Shown one piece after another: positions 1 to 8,111 of a DNA stretch of 30,465 nucleotides (its first letter is position 1; every line of letters begins with the position of its first letter). A program made the position numbers and the translations under genes. The DNA comes from Flavobacteriales bacterium (GTDB lineage: Bacteria > Bacteroidota > Bacteroidia > Flavobacteriales_D > Cryomorphaceae), in NCBI GenBank assembly GCA_020200995.1, contig JAIVHQ010000218.1, forward strand, positions 1 through 30,465. The letters are read 5' to 3'. The notes beneath the pieces are model-generated. The model was not told the origin of the DNA. It ran no database searches and saw only the letters and a program-made list of their open reading frames with translations.

Positions 1-902
1 TAATTATACCGATCCATGAAATCTCCGCAAATGTTTCGGCAAATTTTGATCTCTTCAGGGGTCAGGCCCTTTTCCAGAAAACTTTCGGGGCGTCTGCGCT
101 TTATTCCCCTCTCGGTCCCTTTATCGGCTTCGCTTGAAGAACCCGCATGCGGCACCTGAAGCATTTCATCCGAATAGCTTAAGCCCAAAAAGGAACACAG
201 CTCCCTGATGGTAGTTTCGGGTGCATCAATCAAGTCCTCAAAACGCAGGTTGTACACCCGTTCATGGGTATCGAAAGGCTGCACTGCGGCGATGGCGGCC
301 ATCCACAATTTTGCGATTGTTACAGGATGATAGTTGATCCGCAAGCGAATCATCTCCTTTTTTGTAATAAAATCGGCCCCGAGGTACTTCCGTTTCCACT
401 TTCGCTTTTGAGAAAGCATTACTGCACGGGGGTCTCTGATCATGTTGACCACCTTAGCATTCGGAAATGCCGACAAAATCTCTTCAATGTAAAATACGTT
501 TTGAGGGGTTTTCTCACAAGGTATGGTCTTGCCTGCCCGATGCGCTTCGTGAAGCATAAAGCGCGCGTAGAGCTGCATTCTTGTGCACCCGTCAGCGCAT
601 GAGTCGAGAAGTTGATCTATTTCATCCCTGTACTTGTGAACATGACGCGTGACCGGCTCGAAAAAGCCTGCTCTCTGACCCGTAAAAAGCTTAGCGAGCA
701 GGTCAAATGCCTGGTCCCTGCCGATTTTCTTTTGCGCATCGCCCGGCGACCACAATTTTTCGAAAAAATGGGGCTCGTTGATGGCATGCACCTCACTGTA
801 ATTAGCCAGTACCCTCATCATCATTGTGGTTCCGCTTCTGGAGTTGCCCGTTATGAAGATGAACGGCGAGGACAGTTCGTCTGTAAAAATGTCGCTATCC
901 AT
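1..902 (-). CDS. Sulfotransferase family protein (Sulfotransfer_3-like), 3' end beyond window
   Basis: Predicted PAPS-dependent sulfotransferase; 300 codons are visible and the gene runs off the left edge without a stop. The ATG at 902-900 is followed by a beta-strand and the 5'-phosphosulfate-binding loop ITGNSRSGTTMMMR (about residues 17-30). A second block, VVNMIRDPRAVMLSQKR (about residues 157-173), fits the 3'-phosphate-binding region. Both motifs are standard for the superfamily. It looks only distantly related to the other sulfotransferases here and so may act on a different sugar position. Its start overlaps the stop of the upstream broken sulfotransferase by 8 nt (ATGGATAG), which suggests translational coupling. 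No signal peptide is visible, so a cytoplasmic enzyme is likely. The acceptor substrate cannot be told from sequence. Confidence 0.85.
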   Translation of the reverse strand, partial: MDSDIFTDELSSPFIFITGNSRSGTTMMMRVLANYSEVHAINEPHFFEKLWSPGDAQKKIGRDQAFDLLAKLFTGQRAGFFEPVTRHVHKYRDEIDQLLDSCADGCTRMQLYARFMLHEAHRAGKTIPCEKTPQNVFYIEEILSAFPNAKVVNMIRDPRAVMLSQKRKWKRKYLGADFITKKEMIRLRINYHPVTIAKLWMAAIAAVQPFDTHERVYNLRFEDLIDAPETTIRELCSFLGLSYSDEMLQVPHAGSSSEADKGTERGIKRRRPESFLEKGLTPEEIKICRNICGDFMDRYN

Positions 903-1773
903 GATCTTTAAAGTCGGGCCACCTCTCGTATACCTCCTGCCCGATCATTTCGGCCAGGGCCGCTACTTCGAGATGGTAGAAATCGCGCAGCCATGAGCGG
1001 TGGTGTTCTTGTAATTTCGGGATCCCCTTGTCGGTGTAAAGTGCACTTGCAAATTTCTTTCGCAGCGATTTTGGAGTCATTTTCTTAGCCGCGGCCACAG
1101 CACCTGATTTGATCATCATCCTGTTCAGCGTGGGAAACCGCGACAAGCCCGCCGCATTGCTCTTTTCGCTATAGTCGAACTCAAAGGTGTCGTCAACTTC
1201 CAGAAAAGCACATATCTTTTTTAAAACACCCTGAGGGTCTGATTTATAATCTTCATAAAAAACAGGGAAAACGCGGTTTTTGCCGAATCGAGACAAGTAG
1301 CGATTCAATTGCTCCGCGTACTTGCCCAGTTCTAAGTACCCGTGGTTGATCCCCCAACCCGATGGCGATGCCGCATGATCTCGCTCCATTTCCCGGATAA
1401 AGTCAGGGTCATTTGTTTTGGCCTCTCTGAGGTTCATCAGGTAGTGGGACCATGCCCTTCCTATGGGATTTCGCAAAATGACAATAATCCCGGCTTCGGG
1501 ATTAAACCTGTGCAAAGCTCCGGCTGCAGATGGGCAAAGCATGTAGGAGTTGCTGATCTCACCGACTGCCGACTCGCCGTTCACGCCTGCAAACAGAGCT
1601 TTGTAATGCGCTTTGCTGTCTACGTGTGCGATGTGCACCTGCTGCCTCATCCCCCCCGCGATATAGGAGTCCAAATCGAGGGCTACATCGCGGGCGTAGG
1701 TTTTAAGAAAAAGGTCAGAATTGATATCTGCCGCAGAGAAATGATTTGTTTCCTTTATGGAAGGAAGGTATAA
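895..1773 (-). pseudogene. 5'-truncated sulfotransferase lacking the PAPS-binding loop
   Basis: The reading frame is open from 1773 down to a TAG at 897-895. It begins with LYLPSIKETNHFSAADI, which matches the stretch that normally follows the N-terminal PAPS loop (compare IFFPSSKKEPMFF and IAVPQKETFFF in the two plus-strand sulfotransferases). The 3'-phosphate-binding block IVILRNPIGRAWSHY is intact, as is the C-terminal part ending FKDHG. In-frame TGA codons at 1776-1774 and 1800-1798 close the frame upstream, and only about 21 nt separate it from the polymerase stop, so there is no room for the missing 35 or so residues containing GxxKSGTTSL. The first usable in-frame starts are TTG 1674 and ATG 1650. 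Without the phosphosulfate loop the product should be inactive. I read this as a remnant left by a deletion; an assembly error is the alternative. Confidence 0.75.
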
Positions 1774-1797
1774 TCAATGAACCGCCTGTGTCGCTGC

Positions 1798-3171
1798 TCA
1801 TTCGGGGAGATTTTTACTCCCTTTTTCGGGGAGCGTCAACTCATTGGCTGTTGCCTCCGCCATTCTGAGCCGGACGCCAAGCACCCTGTCTTTTTGGTAA
1901 AAGTAATAGATCAGCACCATACCTGTAACTGATTGAGCGGCGTATATAGTAAGGTACCCGTTGGTCAGGGAATCGATTGCCAGGGCCACCAAAAAAAACT
2001 TCAATCCAACCAGGAATATGTTTCGCTTAATGTGCTTAATTCTTAAGCTGTAGATCGCTGACATCACAAATTGAAAATAAAGGATGAAAGCCCCTACGAA
2101 TCCGTACATGAATATTTGTCCAAAAATGCCAACATCGGAAGCATAGAAGAGGCCGAAAAAATGGTTGTACCCACCCTCAACCCATCGGCCGCTGATCTTT
2201 CCGTTTCCGAAGAAGGGCCGTTTTTCGATATTTTCAAGTGCAATACGCACTTCATTAATGCGGACTGATTCGTCCTGGTTGGCCACAAAGCCTCCCGGCA
2301 GAGAGGAAAATGCATCCAGGAACATGTAATAGTATTGATAATATGCATCCGGCGCTACCAGGTATCCTCCTACACCAACAACGATTGCAGGAACTCCGAT
2401 AAAAAGAGCAATTGACATTTGCCTTTTGGGAGTGAGGGCTGTGAAGAACAAAAGCACCAGCGCTCCTGTAAGTGCAGTGATTGATGTGCGGTCGAATCGC
2501 ATAAAGGCGACGTAAATAAAGAACAAGGATCCTGCGATAAAGTAAAGCGGTTTTTTCTGATACAGTGCCTTGGCATAATAATAAATCGTGCCGAAAAAAA
2601 TAAATGCCATGTTGAACCTGTAATAGGCATCACCTCCTTTCGCTGCGTTAGAGCCCGCGGCCTGACTATCTCTATAGCTTTCGGGATTGGTGAACAAAGT
2701 CATGGCATAAAACAGGGCCAGACATGTCCAGGCCGTCAGCAAAAACATGCGCTCCACCAGCTCAATACTCACCACGTTGTTGCGCAACATGTTGTAAATT
2801 ACCAATGGCCCAAGGATCATATAGAAATCGCGGTAAGTGCCCAGTCCATAGTAGAGGGGTTGCCCGTAACCGAACATGGCCGCCAACGAGGCTTGTACAG
2901 GAAGAAGCAAAAGCAAAAATAAGTACAGCTCCATGGTATTGAAGCGGAAATTTCCCGATACAATTCTGTGGAATATGCGATAGCCGAGGTAGAGCAGTAA
3001 CACAACCTCGTAGATGAGTTCCATAGCCAGCTCCACCGCGGGTATAGGACTCACCAGCAGCACCCTGAACGAAATCATGAAATTAAAAAACAAGAAGATC
3101 GAAATCAAGGTACTCTTTGTCAGAATACCGTGAAAAGAACTTGTTTTGCGACTTACGGGGATTGCCGACAT
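1798..3171 (-). CDS. Wzy/O-antigen ligase-like polysaccharide polymerase
   Basis: A 457-residue integral membrane protein with about ten to twelve hydrophobic segments from residue 20 to residue 430 and short polar ends. Length and topology fit the Wzy polymerase / WaaL ligase group, which joins or transfers lipid-linked oligosaccharide repeats on the periplasmic face. A large loop around residues 270-330 includes RINEVRIALENIEKRPFFG followed by NGKISG. This resembles the 'R..(W)..A......P..G.G' loop seen in many Wzy/ligase proteins. The start is ATG 3171. It lies just upstream of the truncated sulfotransferase on the same strand, and a Wzx-like flippase is 2 kb away, so a Wzx/Wzy pathway is likely. 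Polymerase and ligase cannot be separated by eye. Confidence 0.75.
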   Translation of the reverse strand: MSAIPVSRKTSSFHGILTKSTLISIFLFFNFMISFRVLLVSPIPAVELAMELIYEVVLLLYLGYRIFHRIVSGNFRFNTMELYLFLLLLLPVQASLAAMFGYGQPLYYGLGTYRDFYMILGPLVIYNMLRNNVVSIELVERMFLLTAWTCLALFYAMTLFTNPESYRDSQAAGSNAAKGGDAYYRFNMAFIFFGTIYYYAKALYQKKPLYFIAGSLFFIYVAFMRFDRTSITALTGALVLLFFTALTPKRQMSIALFIGVPAIVVGVGGYLVAPDAYYQYYYMFLDAFSSLPGGFVANQDESVRINEVRIALENIEKRPFFGNGKISGRWVEGGYNHFFGLFYASDVGIFGQIFMYGFVGAFILYFQFVMSAIYSLRIKHIKRNIFLVGLKFFLVALAIDSLTNGYLTIYAAQSVTGMVLIYYFYQKDRVLGVRLRMAEATANELTLPEKGSKNLPE

Positions 3172-3311
3172 TGAAATCGATTAATTGACCTGCTTATAGT
3201 TCAAAGGAGCATAACACCTCACTTTGTGAAGCGAAGATATGGAATGCTGCCTAAAAAAACAGGGGCATTTAACGGAAACGCAGTCCTGCGGAATATGTTA
3301 CCAAAATCACT

Positions 3312-4352
3312 GTGTGGGCTGCTAAACCTTTGCGGGCAATGCCTGCGCTGCTTTCACGGAATTGTTTTCTACTTTTGGCTTTCACTGATCACACACCATT
3401 TTTGAGTCCACACTTCTATTATTTGAGCCACAGGCTACCCGATGCATTCATCGTCGGCGCCGCAAAAAGCGGCACGACGTCTTTGTACCAAATGCTTCTT
3501 GAACACCCACAGATTTTTTTTCCGTCTTCAAAAAAAGAACCGATGTTCTTCTGTTTTGATGGCATCAAGATGCCCGATGAGATCAAGGAGCTCAATGATG
3601 AGTTTAAAGACCAGGCTGTGCGCAATCCAAATGACTATTTTGATCTGTACAAAGCGGCGGAAGACGGTCAGGTTGCCATTGACGGAACCACTTCGTACCT
3701 GTATCGGCATGCAACCACCATCAGCAGTATGAAGCGGCACTACGGCGATCGCTTGCAAGAAGTGAAAATCATCATTATGCTTCGCAACCCCGTGGACCGC
3801 GCATGGTCACACTACAACTTTCTGATTAGAAATGGTTTTGAAGACCTGCCTTTTGCTGAAGCCATAAACCGTGACACCATGGCCCGTAGAAAACTGCACC
3901 GATGGGGATTTGACTACCTCGGCTTCGGTGCTTACAGCGACCAGATAAAGGCCTTCAAGGAGCAGTTTCCGTTGATGCGCGTATACCTCACCGAAGACCT
4001 GAAGGCCCACGAGTCAGTGCTGAGTGAAATCTATGATTTTCTGGACTTACCGCCCGTAGCGCCCCCTGCAATGAAACAGGCAAATCCTTCAGGGATTCCC
4101 AAAAATAAGTTTGTGGTGGACCAAATGCGCAACAATCGGCTGCTAAAAAGAATGGTCAACCTCTTTCCCGAGCGAACAAAACACCTTATTCTGGAGAAGC
4201 GCGACCAAATGATGATGAAGTTCCTGAAAAAACCGATGCTCGCCGACGACATCCGCGCCAAGCTAACCGACTATTATCGGGATGAAATCAAAGAGCTGGG
4301 TCAATTAATCAACAGGGATCTCAGCCATTGGCTAAAGCCACCACGACCCTAA
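3312..4352 (+). CDS. Sulfotransferase (Sulfotransfer_1 / heparan-type fold)
   Basis: Predicted PAPS-dependent carbohydrate sulfotransferase. The 5'-phosphosulfate loop FIVGAAKSGTTSLYQ is at about residues 46-60, and the 3'-phosphate block IIIMLRNPVDRAWSHYNFL lies in the middle. The family tail NPSGIPKNKF follows. The longest frame begins at GTG 3312, but its first 37 residues look unlike coding sequence for this family. A TAnnTTTG box at 3370-3377 lies inside that extension, and homologues usually start just before RLPDAFIVG. TTG 3423 is therefore the better start, giving about 309 residues. ATG 3339 is a third option. The next sulfotransferase starts 4 nt after the stop, so the two form an operon. 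It is clearly a paralogue of the 4357-5268 product and of the broken minus-strand gene. Confidence 0.85.
   Translation: MWAAKPLRAMPALLSRNCFLLLAFTDHTPFLSPHFYYLSHRLPDAFIVGAAKSGTTSLYQMLLEHPQIFFPSSKKEPMFFCFDGIKMPDEIKELNDEFKDQAVRNPNDYFDLYKAAEDGQVAIDGTTSYLYRHATTISSMKRHYGDRLQEVKIIIMLRNPVDRAWSHYNFLIRNGFEDLPFAEAINRDTMARRKLHRWGFDYLGFGAYSDQIKAFKEQFPLMRVYLTEDLKAHESVLSEIYDFLDLPPVAPPAMKQANPSGIPKNKFVVDQMRNNRLLKRMVNLFPERTKHLILEKRDQMMMKFLKKPMLADDIRAKLTDYYRDEIKELGQLINRDLSHWLKPPRP
3370..3377 (+). promoter_or_regulatory. Candidate -7 box TAnnTTTG for the sulfotransferase pair
   Basis: TACTTTTG matches the Bacteroidetes -7 consensus TAnnTTTG. No clear TTTG is found at the usual 20-nt distance upstream. It is 46 nt before the TTG at 3423, which fits that codon as the translation start. 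Single-box match only. Confidence 0.35.
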
Positions 4353-4356
4353 GTCC

Positions 4357-5268
4357 ATGCAAAATATACCCCGATTCTTATTCGTAGGAACTGCCAAGGC
4401 GGGCACCACATCCATATACCACTATCTGCAGCAGCATCCCGAAATCGCAGTTCCCCAAAAAGAAACATTTTTCTTCCTGCGCGATGTATACGCTGACAAC
4501 ATCCTTCCCTACCCGCAGCAGCGCGCGGCAGAAGGCCTGATCACAAATGAATCAGACTACCTTAAAATCTACGAAAACTACCCTGACAAGGTATGTGGAG
4601 AAATCGGCACTGGCTATCTATACCATCACGAAGAGAGCATTCCGCGTATCATAGAGACTCTTGGTGAGGATGTGAAAATTCTCATCATCCTTCGCCGGCC
4701 TTCCATGCGTTGCTTTTCGGGCTACATGCATTTTGCAAAAGACCTCCACGAAAAAGCGGGGTTTAAAGAATCTCTTGAACTTGAGGAAGAACGAAAAGCC
4801 CGAAATTGGGATTTCATGTGGCACCACAAGTCATTGGGATGCTACAGTGAGCAAGTTCGCGCCTACCGATCAAGATTTAAAAATGTGAAAGTGTTGATCT
4901 ACGAAGATTTTGCGAAAGACCCGGAGAGCACCATGCGCGAAATTTTTTCGTTCATCGGTGTGCGCAGAGATGTTCCCCTTCAATTGACAAGGCAGTTCAA
5001 CCCTTCAGGAAAACCAAAAAACCCTGCACTACAGCGATTCATCACAAATGAACATTTTTTGAAACGACTGCTGCGCCCCTTACTTAGGGCGATATGGGGA
5101 AAAGAGAAGCGGGCAAAAATGCGGAAGTCGCTGAAGGCAAAAAACCTCAAAACAGGGGAAGCACCCGACCCTGACGTAATCGCGGATCTGGAAACATTTT
5201 ATGCAGATGACATCGCCCGGCTGGAGAAGGACCTGGGCTACGAAATTGATGCGTGGAAACGCACTTAG
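4357..5268 (+). CDS. Sulfotransferase (Sulfotransfer_1 / heparan-type fold)
   Basis: A 303-residue predicted PAPS-dependent sulfotransferase. The phosphosulfate-binding loop FLFVGTAKAGTTSIYHYL (residues 7-24) comes immediately after the ATG, so the start is secure. It is followed by HPEIAVPQKETFFF and by the 3'-phosphate block ILIILRRPSMRCFSGYMHF. The C-terminal part has FNPSGKPKNPALQ, as in its upstream paralogue. The final helix region, ending DLGYEIDAWKRT, is typical for the family. It starts 4 nt after the previous sulfotransferase stop, indicating one transcript. Its 3' end overlaps the 3' end of the convergent flippase gene by 4 nt. Location is probably cytoplasmic, acting on lipid-linked or nucleotide-linked sugar intermediates. 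The precise acceptor is unknown. Confidence 0.88.
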   Translation: MQNIPRFLFVGTAKAGTTSIYHYLQQHPEIAVPQKETFFFLRDVYADNILPYPQQRAAEGLITNESDYLKIYENYPDKVCGEIGTGYLYHHEESIPRIIETLGEDVKILIILRRPSMRCFSGYMHFAKDLHEKAGFKESLELEEERKARNWDFMWHHKSLGCYSEQVRAYRSRFKNVKVLIYEDFAKDPESTMREIFSFIGVRRDVPLQLTRQFNPSGKPKNPALQRFITNEHFLKRLLRPLLRAIWGKEKRAKMRKSLKAKNLKTGEAPDPDVIADLETFYADDIARLEKDLGYEIDAWKRT

Positions 5269-6662
5269 CGCTTAATGCGGAGCACCCTTAACAAATCGAC
5301 GTATGTGCGGATTTTGTATTTTCTATAAATAAATCGCGCTCCGACTATGTTCCAAAGCCCCCCGCTGATCAAAGTAGCAACGGCCGCTCCCTCCATGCCG
5401 AATTTGGGAATAAGAAGCAAGTTCAGCACAATGTTCAACGCTGTAGCAACGGCAACTAATTTTGTGAAAAACACCTGATTGCCTGTCATGTTGAGAAATA
5501 CGGCAACCATGCCCGCCGCAGAATTCACGAGCTGAACGACGGCGAAAATTCTCAAGGTGTCGGATCCGATTTCATAGCCCTCGTCGACCAAATCAAAAAT
5601 AAACGCGGGAAATATGACCAATATGGCCGTCACGGGTAGTGCGAACAGAAAGATGAGTCGCGCCGAGGACTGCACTACCTTGTTGAGTTCTTCCCGTTTA
5701 TCGCTCCAAAATAGTTCCGATATTTTCGGGGTAGCAATTGTATTTAGGGAGGCGATCACAAAATTGGTGATCACAGAAAGCTTGATTGCGAGGGTAAACA
5801 CCCCGAGGTCAGCGGCGCTTCCGTAGTAGCCGAACATAAGCGTGTCCACCCTGCCATTCAGGAACTGAATGAACGAAGTGAGAATCATCGGTACAGAGAC
5901 CAAAAGATGGGTTCGGAAATTGAAGTCAGGCTCTTCGGGCTTCTTAATATACGCTTCAGCACCGATCTCTTTGGAGAAGTAGCGGTACACCACAAATCCT
6001 GTAAAAAATGCAGCCAGAAGTGTTCCCGCACCGTAAAACAGGATGGGGTGGTTGTAATTCAGTCCATAAAAACTCAAGAGAAAAAGGCCTGCGAAATTGA
6101 CGAGCTGCAGCTCGAGGTTTCTGAAAAACTCGCTGATATGCACCTTTTTCAAACCCCGGATAAACTCCACATTCATGGTAGCAAACACCCCGAAGGGCAG
6201 CATCGCGGCCACCAATTTGAACGGCACGATATAAAGGTCGGTTTTGTAGATCTTGACAGACCAAAACTCGGCGGTGAAAGCCAGCAAGATTGAGAGAACG
6301 GTGGTGCGACGGGCAATGCTCTTATAAAGCTCTCGAATGCTGAAATTCCAGCCCTTGGCGGTATATTGGGAAACATACCTGACGATGGATGTGTTGAATC
6401 CCAGACACCCGAGCATGATCAGAATCCCAAGAATGGCTAAGGAGAGGTTGTAAATCCCAAGGCCTTCTTTTCCGAGCTTTCGCGAAATAAAAATGATGAT
6501 GCCATAGCTCAGGCCCATGGAGCAGATGCGGTAGATAAACGCAATGCCGCCGCCGCGAAATACCTCACCAAAGTCACCTTGAAGCAAGGCTTTTTTCAAC
6601 TTTTCCGGTGTGCTATTTTTCAAAATCTTCGCGGTTAATTGGCTTCCAATGGCAGCGGACAA
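5265..6662 (-). CDS. Wzx-like polysaccharide flippase (MOP superfamily)
   Basis: A protein of up to 465 residues with about 12-14 membrane segments, of the oligosaccharide flippase type (MOP/MATE-like superfamily). The N-terminal block FRGGGIAFIYRICSMGLSYG, leading into IFISRKLGKEGLGIYNLSLA, is characteristic, with a further GRVDTLMFGYYGSAADLG segment mid-protein. Such proteins move undecaprenyl-linked oligosaccharide repeats across the inner membrane. The longest frame begins at TTG 6662, but this TTG is part of TACATTTG (6667-6660), which resembles a promoter -7 box. The true start may therefore be a few codons downstream, for example an in-frame TTG near codon 15. The C-terminal end overlaps the convergent sulfotransferase by 4 nt. 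With the polymerase at 1798-3171 it indicates a Wzx/Wzy-dependent pathway. Confidence 0.85.
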   Translation of the reverse strand: MSAAIGSQLTAKILKNSTPEKLKKALLQGDFGEVFRGGGIAFIYRICSMGLSYGIIIFISRKLGKEGLGIYNLSLAILGILIMLGCLGFNTSIVRYVSQYTAKGWNFSIRELYKSIARRTTVLSILLAFTAEFWSVKIYKTDLYIVPFKLVAAMLPFGVFATMNVEFIRGLKKVHISEFFRNLELQLVNFAGLFLLSFYGLNYNHPILFYGAGTLLAAFFTGFVVYRYFSKEIGAEAYIKKPEEPDFNFRTHLLVSVPMILTSFIQFLNGRVDTLMFGYYGSAADLGVFTLAIKLSVITNFVIASLNTIATPKISELFWSDKREELNKVVQSSARLIFLFALPVTAILVIFPAFIFDLVDEGYEIGSDTLRIFAVVQLVNSAAGMVAVFLNMTGNQVFFTKLVAVATALNIVLNLLLIPKFGMEGAAVATLISGGLWNIVGARFIYRKYKIRTYVDLLRVLRIKR

Positions 6663-6834
6663 ATGTAATGTACCTCGCGTTAAAATGCAGTGACTTGAAA
6701 TTCTGCGGGCGAAATGGAACTTCAGCCATTCAGTTTATGATCGCTTAGGCGAAAAGACCACGACTTCTGCCCCGATTAATCTAAAGGTGATCAGCCGAAT
6801 AAAGGATAGATGCGACCTGCAGCTACTCAGACAG

Positions 6835-6866
6835 TTTGAAGTCAGAGCGATTTTAGCCTAAATTTG
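6835..6866 (+). promoter_or_regulatory. Bacteroidetes-type promoter for the 6915 sulfotransferase
   Basis: TTTG at 6835-6838 and TAAATTTG at 6859-6866 are separated by 20 nt. This matches the -33/-7 consensus (TTTG ... TAnnTTTG) of the Bacteroidetes primary sigma factor in both boxes and spacing. Transcription would begin about 40 nt before the ATG at 6915. Confidence 0.7.
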
Positions 6867-6914
6867 GAGTGATTAATTGACATGTGATAGCGCACGGCCC
6901 CGTATATAGGCAAT

Positions 6915-7637
6915 ATGATCATCAGCGATAAGTTTAGGTATGTTTTCGTAGAGTTTCCACAAACGGGATGTTCTGCTGTAGCAAAAGAGTTGATGGAAAA
7001 CTACGATGGCCGACGGATCCTGTTCAAGCACGCCCAGTACCACGAATTTTTAAAACAGGCCACTCCGGACCAAAAATCCTATTTTTCCTTTTCCACCATA
7101 CGCCACCCTATGGATGTGGTGGTAAGCAAGTACTTCAAGTACAAATCAGATCACGAAAATTACGGATCGAAAAAAGTAAAGCACGGCAAGCTGCGAAGAC
7201 TAATCATGCCAAAGGTCGAGGAAGGCCGCCGTGATTTCATTGTGGAGAATGACGCAGATTTCGAGTCCTTTTTCTTAAAATTCTACACGTGGCCTTACAG
7301 CGCATGGAGCATTCTGAGCCACCACAAGCTCGACTACCTCATGCGCTTTGAAAACCTGAATGAAGACTTCACCAGCGCGTTGGAAAAAATTGGTATACAA
7401 TCCGTAAGAGAACTCCCTCAACTCAACAAGACAGGGCTCAAAACAGATGACTTTACTTCCTACTACAGTCGGCCGGAGACCAGAAGAAGGGCGGTGGAAG
7501 TTTTCGGCCCCTACATGCAAGAGTGGGGATACACATTTCCGAATCACTGGAAAGAAGTGCAGGAGTATGCTCCTTCGTTCAAAAAATACCACATTGCAAA
7601 CCTGTTTAGAAAAGTGTACTGGAGATGGCTCAGGTAA
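6915..7637 (+). CDS. Sulfotransferase family protein (Sulfotransfer_2-like)
   Basis: A 240-residue protein resembling the sulfotransferase family 2 group (chondroitin/HNK-1-type fold). The N-terminal FVEFPQTGCSAVAKEL (residues 11-26) is the counterpart of the family's 'xIPKTGxTS' phosphosulfate loop. STIRHPMDVVVSKYFKYK (residues 60-77) is the 'R.P..R..S.Y' 3'-phosphate-binding block; here M-D-V replaces the usual second arginine. The fold continues through the MRFENLNEDF segment at about residues 120-130. The ATG at 6915 sits just before the first beta-strand, and a good promoter precedes it. It is monocistronic: a MITE-like element begins 19 nt after the stop. It is not closely related to the other sulfotransferases here, which suggests a separate modification site on the polymer. 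Confidence 0.75.
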   Translation: MIISDKFRYVFVEFPQTGCSAVAKELMENYDGRRILFKHAQYHEFLKQATPDQKSYFSFSTIRHPMDVVVSKYFKYKSDHENYGSKKVKHGKLRRLIMPKVEEGRRDFIVENDADFESFFLKFYTWPYSAWSILSHHKLDYLMRFENLNEDFTSALEKIGIQSVRELPQLNKTGLKTDDFTSYYSRPETRRRAVEVFGPYMQEWGYTFPNHWKEVQEYAPSFKKYHIANLFRKVYWRWLR

Positions 7638-7655
7638 CGCTGCAGATTTTTTATT

Positions 7656-7977
7656 AACCTGAGTTCGATTGTTATTCGGGTCTACAGATGTTCATAAAAC
7701 TCGATGTACAACTTAGCGAGGAACGAGCGATCTCATAAGCACCGCTGAAAACATACTGATGCGCATAACGCGCATTTTTACAGCTTTAGCGGGCTAAAGC
7801 AAGAAAATGCAACGCAGTAGATCGGTTTTTATGGACAAGTCTGCACCAACTTGCGGTGATCCTGATGACTCACATTGCCAAAATAAACGTCGGGTTACTG
7901 CATTTCCTTCCCCATTTCAAGCTTAACCTACACTTAAACAGATATTCTGTGTCCTGAAGAATAATCGAACTCAGGTT
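7656..7977. mobile_element. MITE-like element, copy 1
   Basis: A 322-bp non-coding element bounded by AACCTGAGTTCGATT at 7656-7670 and its exact reverse complement at 7963-7977; the ends stay similar for about 25 bp. It is flanked by ATT on both sides (7653-7655 and 7978-7980), consistent with a 3-bp target duplication. Inside is a perfect hairpin, GCTTTAGC-GG-GCTAAAGC (7783-7800). Copy 2 at 12531-12796 shares both ends, the hairpin and about 80 bp of core in reverse orientation. Copy 1 has roughly 60 bp more between the left end and the core. No transposase is encoded, so it would need a partner elsewhere in the genome. The rest of the 7638-8111 gap (7978-8111) shows nothing recognisable. 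Confidence 0.8.
7783..7800. repeat. Internal hairpin of MITE-like element, copy 1
   Basis: A perfect 8-bp inverted repeat with a 2-nt loop (GCTTTAGC GG GCTAAAGC). The same hairpin is present in copy 2 at 12708-12725. Its conservation between otherwise diverged internal segments suggests it matters to the element, as RNA structure or for transposition. Confidence 0.75.
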
Positions 7978-8111
7978 ATTAAGTATCCACTCAGGGTGAA
8001 TATTTTATTCCCGTCCTGCCTTCGGTCATGTCTTGTATCAACACAAAAATAGCGGCTGTACACCTTATCCCAATCAGTCATTCGGATTCAATGAACAGGC
8101 CTTCCAAGGGT

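Noticed and set aside
1342..1773. Plus-strand open frame opposite the broken sulfotransferase
   Set aside because: It is a shadow of the minus-strand coding sequence, with Cys- and His-rich composition and no family resemblance.
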